A DNA stretch of 64,000 bases from Saccharopolyspora erythraea NRRL 2338 (GCF_000062885.1 NC_009142.1:5011584-5075583), one strand, 5' to 3'. Positions 8,084 through 20,540 are shown, counted from the stretch's first letter. Numbers and translations are program-made. The notes: generated from the sequence alone by a model not told the origin.

Positions 8084-8683
8084 TCAGGCAGCGCTGGGCC
8101 GCCCGTACTCGGAGGCCGCGTCGGCCAGCCAGTCCGCGAGGTAGCGGGCGAACGACGAGCGGACGAAGACCCAGAAGCCCGGGACCGCGTCGTGGCGGCG
8201 CACCAAGACCACCTCGGCTCGGGCCAGCATCGTCTGCGCGCACCGCCCCGTCTCGAAACTGCGGGGGTGCAGGTCGAGGGCGCAGCCCTTGTTCAGCAGC
8301 TCCTCGGCCTTCGACCCCGCCACGTCCACGATGGTGCGGTGGGCCGAGACGTCCACGATCGCCGCGTGCTCGGCGCCCACGGCGTCGGCCAGCGTGCTCT
8401 GGAGCGCCTCGGCGGTTCCCTCCTGGGCGACCAGGAGCCACTCGTCCGGCCCCATCCACAGCACCAGGACGTTCCCGGAGACCGCAACCTCGCCGGGCTG
8501 CTTGGGAAGCGTGGTGCCCAGCGCGGTGCCCACCCGTTCCGCCGCGGCCCCCTTGGGGTCGAGGCGAAGCGTGATCTGGGTCTTGAACGGCACCTCGCTG
8601 ATCTCCAGGACGCCGGGTACCGAAGCCCGGGCCAGCAGCTCCGCCCGGGAGGCCAAGGGAGATGCGCCGTGGATCTCAGCCAT
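8084..8683 (-). CDS. soxG: Sarcosine oxidase gamma subunit
   Basis: 199 residues, the usual size for the small gamma subunit of heterotetrameric sarcosine oxidase. Its position after soxA is the standard soxBDAG order. It has the GcvT/SoxG-like pattern GNVLVLWMGPDEWLLV near residues 70-85 and the C-terminal LVRRHDAVPGFWVFVRSSFARYL segment. It binds at the interface with the alpha subunit's folate domain. The ATG at 8683 follows AAGGAGC and overlaps the end of soxA by 8 bases, implying coupled translation. Confidence 0.93.
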   Translation of the reverse strand: MAEIHGASPLASRAELLARASVPGVLEISEVPFKTQITLRLDPKGAAAERVGTALGTTLPKQPGEVAVSGNVLVLWMGPDEWLLVAQEGTAEALQSTLADAVGAEHAAIVDVSAHRTIVDVAGSKAEELLNKGCALDLHPRSFETGRCAQTMLARAEVVLVRRHDAVPGFWVFVRSSFARYLADWLADAASEYGRPSAA

Positions 8684-11519
8684 CGCGGCGTGCTCCTTCC
8701 TTGTCGTAGAAGACGGGCTCGGTGATCGTGACCGCGGCGAGCCCGTCACCCGCGGTGGAGTAGATCGTCTCGCCGATGCGGTCGCGGCCGCCCTTGACCA
8801 GGGCGAGGGCGAATCCGCGCCGCAGCACGGCACTGCGGTAGCTGGAGGTGACGTGGCCGAGCATCGGCACCGGCGGTTGCGGCAGCTCGGAGTGCTCCAC
8901 CAGTTGGGCTCCCTCCTCGAGCACCAGGTCCTCGTCGGCGGGCAGCAGCCCGACCAGGTGCTTGCGGTCCGTGCGCGAGGTGTCGGCACGGCTGAAGGAG
9001 CGCATGCCCAGGAAGTCGTCCTTCTTCTTCGACACCGCCCAGCTCATGCCGAGGTCGTGCGGGGTGACGGTTCCGTCGGTGTCCTGCCCGACGATCGGGA
9101 AACCCTTCTCCGCGCGCAGGACGTGCATCGTCTCGGTGCCGTAAGGCGTGATGCCGAACGGCGCGCCGGCGTCGATGAGCGCGTCCCAGACCTCGCGACC
9201 GTGCCACCAGGGCACGTTGATCTCGAAGGCGAGCTCGCCGGAGAAGCTGATCCGGCACACCCGCGCCCGCTGTCCTGCGACGCTCCCGTCCTGCCAGGCC
9301 ATGAACGGGAAGTCGTCGTTGTCCAGGTCCATTTCGGACGCGACGCGGGCCAGCACCTCGCGGGAACGCGGCCCCACGAGGGCGATCGTGGCCCACTGCT
9401 CGGTGACCGAGGTGAGGTGCACCCGCAGATGCGGCCACTCGGTCTGCAGCCAGTCCTCCAGCCACTGCAGCACCCCGGCGGCACCGCCGGAGGTGGTGGA
9501 GATCAGGTAGCGGTTCTCGCCGGTGCGCATCACCGTGCCGTCGTCGAACACCATGCCGTCGGCGTGGCACATCAGGCCGTAGCGGATGCGGCCGACCTTG
9601 AGGGTGCTCATCTTGTTCGTGTAGACGAGGTCCAGGAACTCGGCGGCGTCCGGGCCCTGCACGTCGATCTTGCCCAGGGTCGAGACGTCCTGGATGCCCA
9701 CGCCCTCCCGGACGGCCTGGCACTCGCGCAGGACGGCGGTCTCCATGTCCTCGCCGGGACGCGGGTAGTACCAGGGCCGCTTCCACTGCCCCACGTTCTC
9801 GAACGGGGCGCCCTGCTCGACGTGCCAGTCGTGCATGGCGGTGACCCGCACCGGGTCGTAGAGGTCGCCGCGGTCCCGGCCCGCCAGCGCCGCGAAGGTC
9901 ACCGGCGCGTAGGGAGCGCGGAACGTGGTCGTGCCGACATCGGCGATGTCACGCCCGAGCGCCTCGGTGATGATGCCCGTCGACAGGATGCCCGAGGTCT
10001 TGCCCTGGTCGTGCGCGGTGCCGATCGTGGTGTAGCGCTTGACGTGCTCGACCGAGTGCAGGCCCGCCCCGACCGCCCTGCGGATGTCGGCGACGGTGGC
10101 ATCGCGCGCCAGGTCCACGTACTGCGTGTGGCCCGCCGAGTCGGCGGGGCTGGGCACCAGCCACACGTTGCGGCCCGCCAGCACCGGCGGGTTCGCCGCC
10201 CGCGGAACCGGACCGGCCTCGGCGTCGAAACCGGCGGCGACCGCGGCGTCACGGCCCGCCTCGGCACCGGTGCGCAGGCAGTCGGCGGTGGCGAAGACGC
10301 CGGCCGCCGCACCGGCCGACCGCACCGATCGCGCGGAGCGGTCGGGCACGAAAGCACCGATCTGCTCGGCGAACCGCAGCGTGCCCCGGGACTGGCTGTG
10401 CAGGTGGACCGCGGGGTTCCAGCCGCCGGACACCAGCAGGACGTCGCAGTCGATCACCTGCCGCACGTTGGTCATGCGGTCGCCCGGGGTCTCCCAGCGC
10501 GCCACGTGCACGTGGGAGATCCGGCCGGTGCCGGACGTGCTGACCACGGCGGCTTCGGGGTGGATCGGGATGCCGCGCTCGATGCAGTGCGAGGCCCACC
10601 GGGTCGACACCACGTCGCGCACGTCGATGATCGCCGCGATCGCCACTCCGGCGTCGTGCAGGTCCACCGCCGCCGCGTAGGCGCTGTCGTTGGCGGTGAA
10701 CACCACCGCGCGCCGTCCCGGCACGACTCCGTACCGGTGCAGGTAGGTCCTGGCGGAGCCGGCCAGCATCGTGCCCGGCCGGTCGTTGCCCGCGAAGACC
10801 AGCGGCCGCTCGTGCGAACCGGTCGCGAGCACGACCTCGCGGGCCCGGACGCGCCAGATCCGCTGCCTGCTGGGCGCGTCCTCCCCGCGGTTCTCCACCG
10901 CGACGAGGTAGTTGTCGTCGTAGTGCCCGAACACGGTGGTGCTCGGCAGTTGCCGCACCTCCGGGTAGGTGGCCAGCTCGGCGACCGCCCGCCGCACCCA
11001 CTCGGTGGCGGGGGCGTCGTCGAGGCGCTCACCGATGCCCAGCAGGCTGCCGCCGAACTCCGCGTCGGCGTCGGCGACGATCACACGCGCACCGCTGCGC
11101 GCCGCGCTGAGCGCGGCGGACAGCCCCGCGGGCCCCGCACCGACGACGAGCACGTCGCAGTGGGCGTGCATGGTGTCGTAGCGGGCGGGATCCGCTTCCT
11201 CGGCCAGACGTCCCTGACCGGGCAGGCCGGTGGCTTCGAGGCCGTCGCGCAGCGGAACCGTCGTCGCGGTCAGCATCGGCTCCGGGAACGGCTTCTCGAT
11301 CTGCACCAGCGCGTTGGGCTCCTCGACCCCGGCGGCCATGATCCCGCGCGGCCGGCCGTGCTTGATGCTGGTGCCGACCTGGTGGACGCCGTTGGCCAGC
11401 AGCGCCGAGGCGAGCGTGTCGCCCTCGTAGCCGACGTACTCGCGGCCGTCGAAGCGGAAGCTCAGCGGACGGTCGCGGTCGATCCGGCCGCCTTCGGCAA
11501 GCCTGAACTCGTTGCTCAC
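8676..11519 (-). CDS. soxA: Sarcosine oxidase alpha subunit
   Basis: 947 residues, typical for SoxA. It has an N-terminal ferredoxin-like domain (FDGREYVGYEGDTLASALLANG, ~22-43), a dinucleotide-binding domain with DVLVVGAGPAGLSAA near residue 120, and a GcvT-type folate-binding domain over the last ~380 residues. The complex oxidises sarcosine to glycine; the C1 unit is passed through an internal channel to tetrahydrofolate at the GcvT-like part, giving 5,10-methylene-THF, or is released as formaldehyde. Start GTG 11519 overlaps the soxD stop as GTGA. Confidence 0.95.
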   Translation of the reverse strand: MSNEFRLAEGGRIDRDRPLSFRFDGREYVGYEGDTLASALLANGVHQVGTSIKHGRPRGIMAAGVEEPNALVQIEKPFPEPMLTATTVPLRDGLEATGLPGQGRLAEEADPARYDTMHAHCDVLVVGAGPAGLSAALSAARSGARVIVADADAEFGGSLLGIGERLDDAPATEWVRRAVAELATYPEVRQLPSTTVFGHYDDNYLVAVENRGEDAPSRQRIWRVRAREVVLATGSHERPLVFAGNDRPGTMLAGSARTYLHRYGVVPGRRAVVFTANDSAYAAAVDLHDAGVAIAAIIDVRDVVSTRWASHCIERGIPIHPEAAVVSTSGTGRISHVHVARWETPGDRMTNVRQVIDCDVLLVSGGWNPAVHLHSQSRGTLRFAEQIGAFVPDRSARSVRSAGAAAGVFATADCLRTGAEAGRDAAVAAGFDAEAGPVPRAANPPVLAGRNVWLVPSPADSAGHTQYVDLARDATVADIRRAVGAGLHSVEHVKRYTTIGTAHDQGKTSGILSTGIITEALGRDIADVGTTTFRAPYAPVTFAALAGRDRGDLYDPVRVTAMHDWHVEQGAPFENVGQWKRPWYYPRPGEDMETAVLRECQAVREGVGIQDVSTLGKIDVQGPDAAEFLDLVYTNKMSTLKVGRIRYGLMCHADGMVFDDGTVMRTGENRYLISTTSGGAAGVLQWLEDWLQTEWPHLRVHLTSVTEQWATIALVGPRSREVLARVASEMDLDNDDFPFMAWQDGSVAGQRARVCRISFSGELAFEINVPWWHGREVWDALIDAGAPFGITPYGTETMHVLRAEKGFPIVGQDTDGTVTPHDLGMSWAVSKKKDDFLGMRSFSRADTSRTDRKHLVGLLPADEDLVLEEGAQLVEHSELPQPPVPMLGHVTSSYRSAVLRRGFALALVKGGRDRIGETIYSTAGDGLAAVTITEPVFYDKEGARRDG

Positions 11520-11791
11520 CTCGTCACCGTCCTCGTGGTCGCCTCGTGCGCGGGGTGGATCTCGTTGGTCACGGTGTCGCGCTCGACGTTGAACCACCGG
11601 CGGCACCCGGCCGCGTGCACCCAACGCTCGGCGAAGACACCCTTGGGGTTGTCGCGGAAGAACAGGAACCGGCCCCAGTCCTCATCGGACACCGTCTGCG
11701 GGTTCTCCGGGTACCGGACGTCGGCCTGACCGCCGTAGTGGAACTCGCTCTCGTCACGCGGCCCGCACCACGGGCAAGGGATCAGCATCAT
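11516..11791 (-). CDS. soxD: Sarcosine oxidase delta subunit
   Basis: 91 residues, a zinc-binding subunit of heterotetrameric sarcosine oxidase. Visible zinc ligands are Cys6 and Cys9 (CPWCG), His59 and Cys63 (WVHAAGC). The DESEFHYGG and RWVHAAGCRRWFN blocks are the family signature. ATG 11791 follows TAGGAG at seven bases; a second ATG is adjacent. Lies ten bases after soxB. Confidence 0.95.
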   Translation of the reverse strand: MMLIPCPWCGPRDESEFHYGGQADVRYPENPQTVSDEDWGRFLFFRDNPKGVFAERWVHAAGCRRWFNVERDTVTNEIHPAHEATTRTVTR

Positions 11792-11801
11792 CGGGAAACT
11801 C

Positions 11802-13034
11802 CTAGTGGGCCACGCCGGCCGCGCCGTGCTCGTCGATCAGGGCGCCGGTGGTGAAGCGGTCGAGGGAGAACGGGGCGTTGAGCGGATGCGGCTCGTCGTG
11901 GGCGATCGTGTGCGCGAAGCACCACCCGACTCCCGGCGTGGCCTTGAACCCGCCGGTGCCCCAGCCGCAGTTGACGTAGAGCCCCTCGAACGGCGTCAAG
12001 CCCATGATCGCCGAGGCGTCCGGGGTCACGTCGACGACGCCGCCCCAGGTGCGCAGGACGTGGGCGCGCGCGAACATCGGGAACAGCTCCACCGCGGCGG
12101 CCATCTGGCGCTCGATGGTGTGGAACGCACCCCGCTGCGAGTAGGAGTTGTAGGCATCGATGCCCGCGCCCAGGACGAGTTCGCCCTTGTGCGCCTGGGA
12201 GACGTAGACGTGCACCGCGTTGGACATCACGACCGTCGGGTGCACCGGCTCCAGCAGCTCGGAGACCAGCGCCTGCAACGGGTGGCTCTGGATCGGCAAC
12301 CGCAGGCCGAGCGAGTCGGCCAGCACCGAGGTGTGGCCCGCGGCCGCCAGCGCGACCTTGCCCGCCCGGATGTCGCCGCGGGTGGTTTCGACGCCCACGA
12401 TCCGGTCGCCGACCCGCTCGAACCCGGTGACCTCGCAGTTCTGCACCAGGTCCACGCCCATGCGGTCCAGCGCGCGGGCGAAGCCCCAGGCGACGTAGTC
12501 GTGCTTGGCGATACCCGCCCGCGGCTGCCACGTCGCACCCAGCACCGGGTAGCGGATGTCGTCGGAGACGTTGAGGATCGGGCAGATCTCCTTGACCTGC
12601 GCCGGGTCCAGGAACTCGGCGTCGATGCCGTTGAGCCGGTTGGCGTTGACCCGCCGGACGCTGTCGCGCACCTCCTGCAGCGAGTGCGCCAGGTTCATCA
12701 CCCCGCGCTGGGAGAACAGCAGCGGGTAGTCGAGCTCGTCCTCCAGCCCTTCCCAGAGCTTCAGCGCGTGCTCGTAGAGCCCGGCGCTTTCGTCCCACAG
12801 GTAGTTCGAGCGGATGATCGTGGTGTTGCGGGCCATGTTGCCGCCCGCCAGCCAGCCCCGCTCCAGCACGGCCATGTTCGTGATGCCGTGGTTCTTCGCG
12901 AGGTAGTAGGCGGTGGCCAGACCATGTCCCCCACCGCCCACGATGACCACGTCGTAGGACGGCTTCGGGTCGGGGTTGCGCCAGAGCCAGTCCGGGTGGT
13001 CGGGCAGGTCGGCGCCGGGAGTGCGCGGCGTCAT
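11802..13034 (-). CDS. soxB: Sarcosine oxidase beta subunit
   Basis: 410-residue FAD-dependent DAO-family oxidoreductase. Residues ~28-45 form the FAD-binding [17 protein letters not shown]. His178 in [11 protein letters not shown] lies where FMN is covalently bound in characterised heterotetrameric enzymes. This subunit carries the amine-oxidising site. Start ATG 13034 overlaps the glyA stop as TGATG. Confidence 0.95.
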   Translation of the reverse strand: MTPRTPGADLPDHPDWLWRNPDPKPSYDVVIVGGGGHGLATAYYLAKNHGITNMAVLERGWLAGGNMARNTTIIRSNYLWDESAGLYEHALKLWEGLEDELDYPLLFSQRGVMNLAHSLQEVRDSVRRVNANRLNGIDAEFLDPAQVKEICPILNVSDDIRYPVLGATWQPRAGIAKHDYVAWGFARALDRMGVDLVQNCEVTGFERVGDRIVGVETTRGDIRAGKVALAAAGHTSVLADSLGLRLPIQSHPLQALVSELLEPVHPTVVMSNAVHVYVSQAHKGELVLGAGIDAYNSYSQRGAFHTIERQMAAAVELFPMFARAHVLRTWGGVVDVTPDASAIMGLTPFEGLYVNCGWGTGGFKATPGVGWCFAHTIAHDEPHPLNAPFSLDRFTTGALIDEHGAAGVAH

Positions 13035-14344
13035 CAGAACCCTCCGTTCAGGTGCGGGTAGAGGGGCAGGTCGGTGGCCAGGGACTCGACCCGGGCTCGC
13101 AGCGCCTTGGACTTGGTGTCGTCGAAGTCGGGTTTGAGGGCTTCGGCGATGATGTCGGCGACTTCGGTGAACTCGGTCTTGCCGAAGCCGCGGGTGGCCA
13201 GTGCCGGGGTGCCGATGCGCAGGCCGGAGGTCACCATCGGCGGGCGGGGGTCGTTGGGCACCGCGTTGCGGTTGACCGTGATCCCGATCTCGTGCAGGCG
13301 GTCCTCGGCCTGCTTGCCGTCCAGTTCGGCCTCGCGCAGGTCCACCAGCACCAGGTGCACGTCGGTGCCGCCGGAGACCAGCCGGACCCCGGCCCGGGCC
13401 GCGTCGTCGGCCAGCAGCCGCTCGGCCAGGATCTTGGCGCCCTCCAGGGTGCGCCGCTGCCGGTCGCGGAACTCCTCACCCGCGGCGAGCTTGAACAGCA
13501 CCGCCTTGCCCGCGATGACGTGCTCCAGCGGACCGCCCTGCTGGCCGGGGAACACCGCGGAGTTGAACTTCTTGGTGAACTCCTCGTCGGCCGACAGGAT
13601 CACCCCGCCACGCGGGCCGCCGAGGGTCTTGTGCGTGGTGGTGGTGACCACGTGGGCGTGCGGCACCGGGTTCGGGTGCAGCCCGGCGGCCACCAGCCCG
13701 GCGAAGTGGGCCATGTCGACCATCAGGTACGCGCCGACCTCGTCGGCGATCTCGCGGAACCGCGCGAAGTCGAGCTGGCGCGGGTAGGCCGACCAGCCGG
13801 CGATGATCAGCCGCGGCCGGTGCTCACGGGCCAGGCGGGCCACCTCGTCCATGTCGACCCGGTGGTCGTCGTCGCCGACGTGGTAGGGCACCACGTTGTA
13901 GAGCTTGCCGGAGAAGTTGATCCGCATCCCGTGGGTCAGGTGCCCGCCGTGGGCCAGGTCCAGGCCCATGATCGTGTCACCGGGCTTGAGCAGCGCGAAC
14001 ATCGCCGCGGCGTTGGCCTGGGCCCCCGAGTGCGGCTGCACGTTGGCGAACGAGGCGCCGAAGAGCTCCTTGACCCGGTCGATGGCCAGCTGCTCGACGA
14101 CGTCGACGTGCTCGCAACCGCCGTAGTAGCGCTTGCCCGGATACCCCTCGGCGTACTTGTTGGTCAGAACCGAACCCTGCGCCTGCAACACCGCCTGCGG
14201 CGCGAAGTTCTCCGAAGCGATCATCTCCAGGGTCGTCTGCTGACGGTTCAGCTCGGCCCCCACCGCCGCAGCCACCTCGGGGTCGACCGCCGACAGCGCA
14301 CTGTTGAAGGTGCCCTGGACACCATCGTTGCTGGACAGACTCAT
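13034..14344 (-). CDS. glyA: Serine hydroxymethyltransferase
   Basis: 436-residue PLP enzyme; the PLP lysine is Lys239 in [14 protein letters not shown]. It joins glycine from sarcosine with 5,10-methylene-THF from the same oxidase to give serine, which SdaA (20541) deaminates to pyruvate. Its place as first gene of glyA-soxBDAG couples both products of the oxidase. ATG 14344 is chosen for the GGAAGGA ribosome site; an upstream in-frame start would add 30 unconserved residues. An operator-like CTGATATGTCAG lies ~70 bases upstream. Confidence 0.96.
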   Translation of the reverse strand: MSLSSNDGVQGTFNSALSAVDPEVAAAVGAELNRQQTTLEMIASENFAPQAVLQAQGSVLTNKYAEGYPGKRYYGGCEHVDVVEQLAIDRVKELFGASFANVQPHSGAQANAAAMFALLKPGDTIMGLDLAHGGHLTHGMRINFSGKLYNVVPYHVGDDDHRVDMDEVARLAREHRPRLIIAGWSAYPRQLDFARFREIADEVGAYLMVDMAHFAGLVAAGLHPNPVPHAHVVTTTTHKTLGGPRGGVILSADEEFTKKFNSAVFPGQQGGPLEHVIAGKAVLFKLAAGEEFRDRQRRTLEGAKILAERLLADDAARAGVRLVSGGTDVHLVLVDLREAELDGKQAEDRLHEIGITVNRNAVPNDPRPPMVTSGLRIGTPALATRGFGKTEFTEVADIIAEALKPDFDDTKSKALRARVESLATDLPLYPHLNGGF

Positions 14345-14409
14345 GGGATTCCTTCCGCGGGCGGAGCCGGACGACGGCCGGGCCGCCCTGGAGAACAACA
14401 GACATCCGG

Positions 14410-14421
14410 CTGACATATCAG
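14410..14421 (-). promoter_or_regulatory. YTGATATRTYAG operator, glyA-sox side
   Basis: CTGATATGTCAG on the minus strand, 66 bases before the glyA start codon. It is one of three sites with the same 12-base palindrome in the window (others 14591-14602 and 20470-20481), each before a gene of the dimethylglycine/sarcosine/serine branch. The GntR protein at 19731 is the natural candidate to bind it. Confidence 0.6.
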
Positions 14422-14437
14422 TTGTCGGCCACACTAG

Positions 14438-17212
<2,775 letters not shown>

Positions 17213-17313
17213 CGCCGACGGTTGCCGGCGAGAAAGCCCTGGCACCAAAGGACTTTGCGGAGAGCCGGCACCGCCACGCAAACCCCTTCTGCAACCACTC
17301 CTGAAGGAATTCC

Positions 17314-17934
17314 ATGCGCTCAGACACCATCGACGGCTTCCTGTCCGGCCTAGCCGCCCGGATCCCGGCCCCGGGTGGCGGTGCCACCGCCGGCCTGCAC
17401 GCGGCCCAGGGCGCGGCGCTGGTCGCGATGGTCGCCCGGTACAGCAACGGCCCGAAGTACGCCGAGCACGCCGCGACCATCGACCGCGTGCGCGAAAGCG
17501 CGGACGACCTGTGCGAACGCTCGCTGGAACTGGCCGAGCAGGACGTCGCGGCCTTCGGCGCGGTCGGCCAGGCCTACGGGCTGCCCAGGTCGACACCCGT
17601 GGAGAAGACCGCGCGCTCGCAGGCGATCGCCTCCGCGCTGGCCGAGGCCGGGCGGGTGCCCGCCCGCGTCCTGGCCGTCGCCGAGCGGATCATCGCCCTG
17701 GCCGAGGAGCTGCGTCCGGTCGGCAACCCGAACGTGATCAGCGACATCGCCGCGGCCGCGGACGCCGCCCGCGCCGCGGCGTCCACCGCCCGGGTCAACG
17801 TCGAGATCAACCTCTGCGCCTCCACCGAGCTGGAGAACCGGGCCGAGCTGGTCGAGGCGATCGCCTCGACCGACGAGATCCTCCTGCAAGCCGACAAGAC
17901 CACCGCCGCAGTCCGGGAGCAGATCCTCAGATGA
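17314..17934 (+). CDS. Cyclodeaminase/cyclohydrolase-family protein (methenyl-THF cyclohydrolase candidate)
   Basis: 206 residues, all helical, with the N-terminal IPAPGGGATAG signature of the FTCD C-terminal/Fch family. This family acts on methenyl- or formimino-THF. In this operon the natural substrate is 5,10-methenyl-THF from FolD, converted to 10-formyl-THF, because the FolD next door lacks the catalytic lysine normally needed for that step (see its entry). ATG 17314 follows GAAGGA. The stop overlaps the folD start as ATGA. A histidine-pathway formimino role is not supported by neighbours. Confidence 0.82.
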   Translation: MRSDTIDGFLSGLAARIPAPGGGATAGLHAAQGAALVAMVARYSNGPKYAEHAATIDRVRESADDLCERSLELAEQDVAAFGAVGQAYGLPRSTPVEKTARSQAIASALAEAGRVPARVLAVAERIIALAEELRPVGNPNVISDIAAAADAARAAASTARVNVEINLCASTELENRAELVEAIASTDEILLQADKTTAAVREQILR

Positions 17935-18812
17935 CCACCATCCCCTCCTCGGCCACCTCGGCCACGAAGACCCTCGGCGGCACCGAGCTCGCCCGCGGCA
18001 TCCGCGCCGAGGTCACCTCCGCGGCCGCCGAGCTCACCCTGCTCGGCGTCACCCCGCGCCTGGCCGTCGTGGTGGCGACCGACGACGAGTCCAGCGCCTG
18101 GTACGTCCGCTCGATCGCCAGGGCGGCGGCGAAGTCCGGACTCCTGTGCGACATCGTGGACCTCGGCGCGGACGCGACCACGCAGAGCATCCGCGCCGAA
18201 CTGCAGAGGCTCAGCGCCGACCCGGCGGTGCACGGGATCATCCTGCAAACGCCGCTGCCCGCCGGCGCGAACTTCGAGGACCTGGCCGCCTCGATCGCCC
18301 CGGACAAGGACGTCGACGGCGCCAACCCCCTCTCGCTGGGCCGCCTCGCCGCCGGGCTGCCCGCCTACGCGCCCGCCACGGCCGCGGCGGTCCTGGCGCT
18401 GCTCGACCACCACGAGGTGCCGCTGGCCGGGCGCACCGGCGTGGTGGTCGGGCGCTCCAACGTCGTCGGCAAACCCGCGGCCCAACTGCTGCTGCAGCGC
18501 GATGCCACGGTCACGGTCTGCCACCGCTACACCCAGAACCTCGGCCACCACACCCGCACCGCCGACGTCCTGGTGGTGGCGGTCGGCCGCCCGGGGCTCA
18601 TCACCGCCCAGCACGTCGCCGAGCACACCGTCGTCATCGACGTCGGCACGAACCCCACCGATGACGGCGGACTCGTCGGCGATGTCGACGAAACCTCCGT
18701 CAGCGGCCGGGTCGCCGGCCTGACGCCGGTGCCGGGCGGAGTCGGCCCCGTCACCACCGCGCTGCTGCTCCAGCACACGATCCAGAGCGCGTCGCGGTCC
18801 GAGCCTTCCTAG
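17931..18812 (+). CDS. folD: FolD-family methylene-THF dehydrogenase lacking the usual catalytic lysine
   Basis: 293 residues with standard FolD blocks: ILQTPLP (Gln conserved), KDVDG (Asp conserved), VVGRSNVVGKP for NADP and TPVPGGVGPVT near the C-terminus. In the active-site Y-x-x-x-K motif, Tyr58 is kept but the lysine position is Ile62 (YVRSIAR; codon ATC). In human MTHFD1 that lysine (Lys56) is required for cyclohydrolase activity, while changed forms can keep dehydrogenase activity. So this copy is probably a dehydrogenase-only enzyme working with the cyclohydrolase-type protein encoded just upstream (inference). Start overlaps the previous stop (ATGA). Confidence 0.92.
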   Translation: MTTIPSSATSATKTLGGTELARGIRAEVTSAAAELTLLGVTPRLAVVVATDDESSAWYVRSIARAAAKSGLLCDIVDLGADATTQSIRAELQRLSADPAVHGIILQTPLPAGANFEDLAASIAPDKDVDGANPLSLGRLAAGLPAYAPATAAAVLALLDHHEVPLAGRTGVVVGRSNVVGKPAAQLLLQRDATVTVCHRYTQNLGHHTRTADVLVVAVGRPGLITAQHVAEHTVVIDVGTNPTDDGGLVGDVDETSVSGRVAGLTPVPGGVGPVTTALLLQHTIQSASRSEPS

Positions 18813-18819
18813 GGAACCC

Positions 18820-19719
18820 ATGACGATCACCTCCGAACTCCTCACCGGCGAGCCGAATCCGCCACCCAGCGGCGGAGCCGCCGGGGGCGCGCCGCTGCTC
18901 CAGCGGCTGCGCGCCCCTCGGCCGCTGCTGTGCGGCATCGTCAACGTGACTCCGGATTCCTTCTCCGACGGAGGCTCCTACCTCGACCACAGCGCGGCGG
19001 TCGCCCACGGCCTTCGACTTGCCGAGGAAGGCGCCGACATCATCGACGTCGGCGGTGAGTCCACGCGCCCCGGCGCACGGCAACCCGGCGTCGCCGAGGA
19101 GCTGGAGCGGGTGGTTCCGGTCGTCGAGCGGCTCTCGCGGGCGACCTCGGTGCCGGTGTCCGTGGACACCTCGCGCCCGGAGGTGATGCGCGCGGCCGTG
19201 GCCGCCGGCGCCGGCCTGATCAACGACGTGCGGGCGCTGCGAGAGCCGGGGGCGCTGCCGGCCGCGGCGGAGCTGGGCGTACCGGTCTGCCTGATGCACA
19301 TGCAGGGCTCACCCGGCGTCATGCAACGCGACCCGCGCTACGCCGACGTCCTCGGCGAGGTCGTGTCCTTCCTCCGCCGGCGCGTCGACGAGTGCTCCGC
19401 GGCCGGCATCCCGCCCGGACATCTCGTCGTCGATCCCGGATTCGGGTTCGGCAAGACGCTGGAGCACAACCTGGACCTGCTGGCGTCACTGCCTGCCTTG
19501 GGGCGGTTGGGTCTGCCCGTCATGGTCGGGCTGTCCCGCAAGAGCATGCTCGGCCAGATCACCGGCCGCACGGTGCGGCACCGCCAGGCGGCCTCGGTCA
19601 CCGCGGCGGTGCTGGCGGCCCAGCGCGGGGCGAAGATCCTCAGGGTCCACGACGTCGCGGCGACCAGCGATGCGCTCAAGCTGCTCGGCGCGGTGGCCGC
19701 CGCGGAGGTGCCGCGATGA
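18820..19719 (+). CDS. folP: Dihydropteroate synthase
   Basis: 299 residues with both family signatures: GIVNVTPDSFSDGG and DVGGESTRPGA, plus GFGFGKT and GLSRKSMLG. It makes dihydropteroate, the step before dihydrofolate. A biosynthetic gene inside a catabolic operon is unusual; the demethylases need THF as acceptor, so co-expression may raise the folate pool (inference). Only 7 bases after folD. It has an ~35-residue proline/glycine-rich N-terminal extension compared with usual FolP. Confidence 0.93.
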   Translation: MTITSELLTGEPNPPPSGGAAGGAPLLQRLRAPRPLLCGIVNVTPDSFSDGGSYLDHSAAVAHGLRLAEEGADIIDVGGESTRPGARQPGVAEELERVVPVVERLSRATSVPVSVDTSRPEVMRAAVAAGAGLINDVRALREPGALPAAAELGVPVCLMHMQGSPGVMQRDPRYADVLGEVVSFLRRRVDECSAAGIPPGHLVVDPGFGFGKTLEHNLDLLASLPALGRLGLPVMVGLSRKSMLGQITGRTVRHRQAASVTAAVLAAQRGAKILRVHDVAATSDALKLLGAVAAAEVPR

Positions 19720-19730
19720 ACCGGCGCGGC

Positions 19731-20405
19731 TCAGGTGGCCGACCGGATCGCCTTCTCGAAGCCCAGGACGTGCTCGCGCGCGAGCTTGCCCACCTTGGCC
19801 ACGTCGCCGTCAGCGATCCCGCGCAGCAGCGCGACGTGCTCGCCCACGTGCTGGTCGAAGTGCGTCATCCGGTCCAGGAACAGGCAGAAGATCCGCGTGG
19901 CGAGGTTGTTGTAGCGGATCAGGGTGTCCTCGAGGTGCGGGTTGCCCGCGGCGCGGTAGATCCCGCGGTGCACGCGCAGGTCCCACCGCATCAGGTCGGT
20001 GCGGTCGATGGCCGTGACGTCGAGCGCCTCGATCTCGTCGGCGAGCTCGGCGAGCTTGCCCCTGATGCCGCGGTCGGCCGTCTGCGCGGCGCGGCGCGCC
20101 GCCAGCGGCTCCAGCTGCACCCGGATCTCGGAGATGTAGGCCAGGTCGGTGATGTCCACGCCGGTGGCGAAGGTGCCGCGACGCGGGTAGGAGACCACCA
20201 GCCGCTCGGCCTGCAACCGCTTGAGCGCCTCCCGCACCGGGGTGCGGCCGATGCCCAGCGACTCGCTCAGCGCGCCGTCGTCGATCGGCGCCATCGGCGG
20301 GATGTCCAGCATGATCAGCAGGTCCTGGATGGCGGCGTAGGCCCTGTCGGCCAGCGAGACCGGGGCCGGTTCGAGCTCCTGCGAGGTGGCGGTCACGGCT
20401 CCCAT
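19731..20405 (-). CDS. GntR-family (FCD) transcription regulator of the demethylation genes
   Basis: 224 residues: winged helix (LADRAYAAIQDLL..., ALSESLGIGRTPVREALKRLQAERLV, residues ~20-75) and an all-helical FCD ligand domain. The FCD histidine/asparagine pattern (WDLRVHRGIYRAAGNPHL) is present. It is convergent with the folate operon and divergent from sdaA. YTGATATRTYAG motifs in this divergent region and before glyA and dmgO suggest it controls all three. The ligand may be dimethylglycine, sarcosine or another intermediate (inference). Start ATG 20405 is the best-placed; an upstream start at 20432 would add residues without family support. Confidence 0.9.
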   Translation of the reverse strand: MGAVTATSQELEPAPVSLADRAYAAIQDLLIMLDIPPMAPIDDGALSESLGIGRTPVREALKRLQAERLVVSYPRRGTFATGVDITDLAYISEIRVQLEPLAARRAAQTADRGIRGKLAELADEIEALDVTAIDRTDLMRWDLRVHRGIYRAAGNPHLEDTLIRYNNLATRIFCLFLDRMTHFDQHVGEHVALLRGIADGDVAKVGKLAREHVLGFEKAIRSAT

Positions 20406-20469
20406 CTTAGGGCCTGACAACCGCGGAACCATCCCAAGGGCACAATATAGCTATACAACTTACATATTA

Positions 20470-20481
20470 CTGATATATTAG
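20470..20481. promoter_or_regulatory. YTGATATRTYAG operator between gntR and sdaA
   Basis: CTGATATATTAG, 65 bases before the gntR start and 60 before sdaA, in an AT-rich stretch that also contains TATAGCTATA (20446-20455). It fits autoregulation of gntR and control of sdaA-purU. Confidence 0.6.
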
Positions 20482-20540
20482 TCGCGTATCTGCTGGTTCC
20501 CGCCGCGGTGACCACAGCCCAGACCCACCCGGGGACGCTT

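Noticed and set aside
8289-11729. 1146-codon open frame antisense to soxA-soxG
   Set aside because: Shadow of a well-supported operon in very GC-rich DNA; no recognisable domain.
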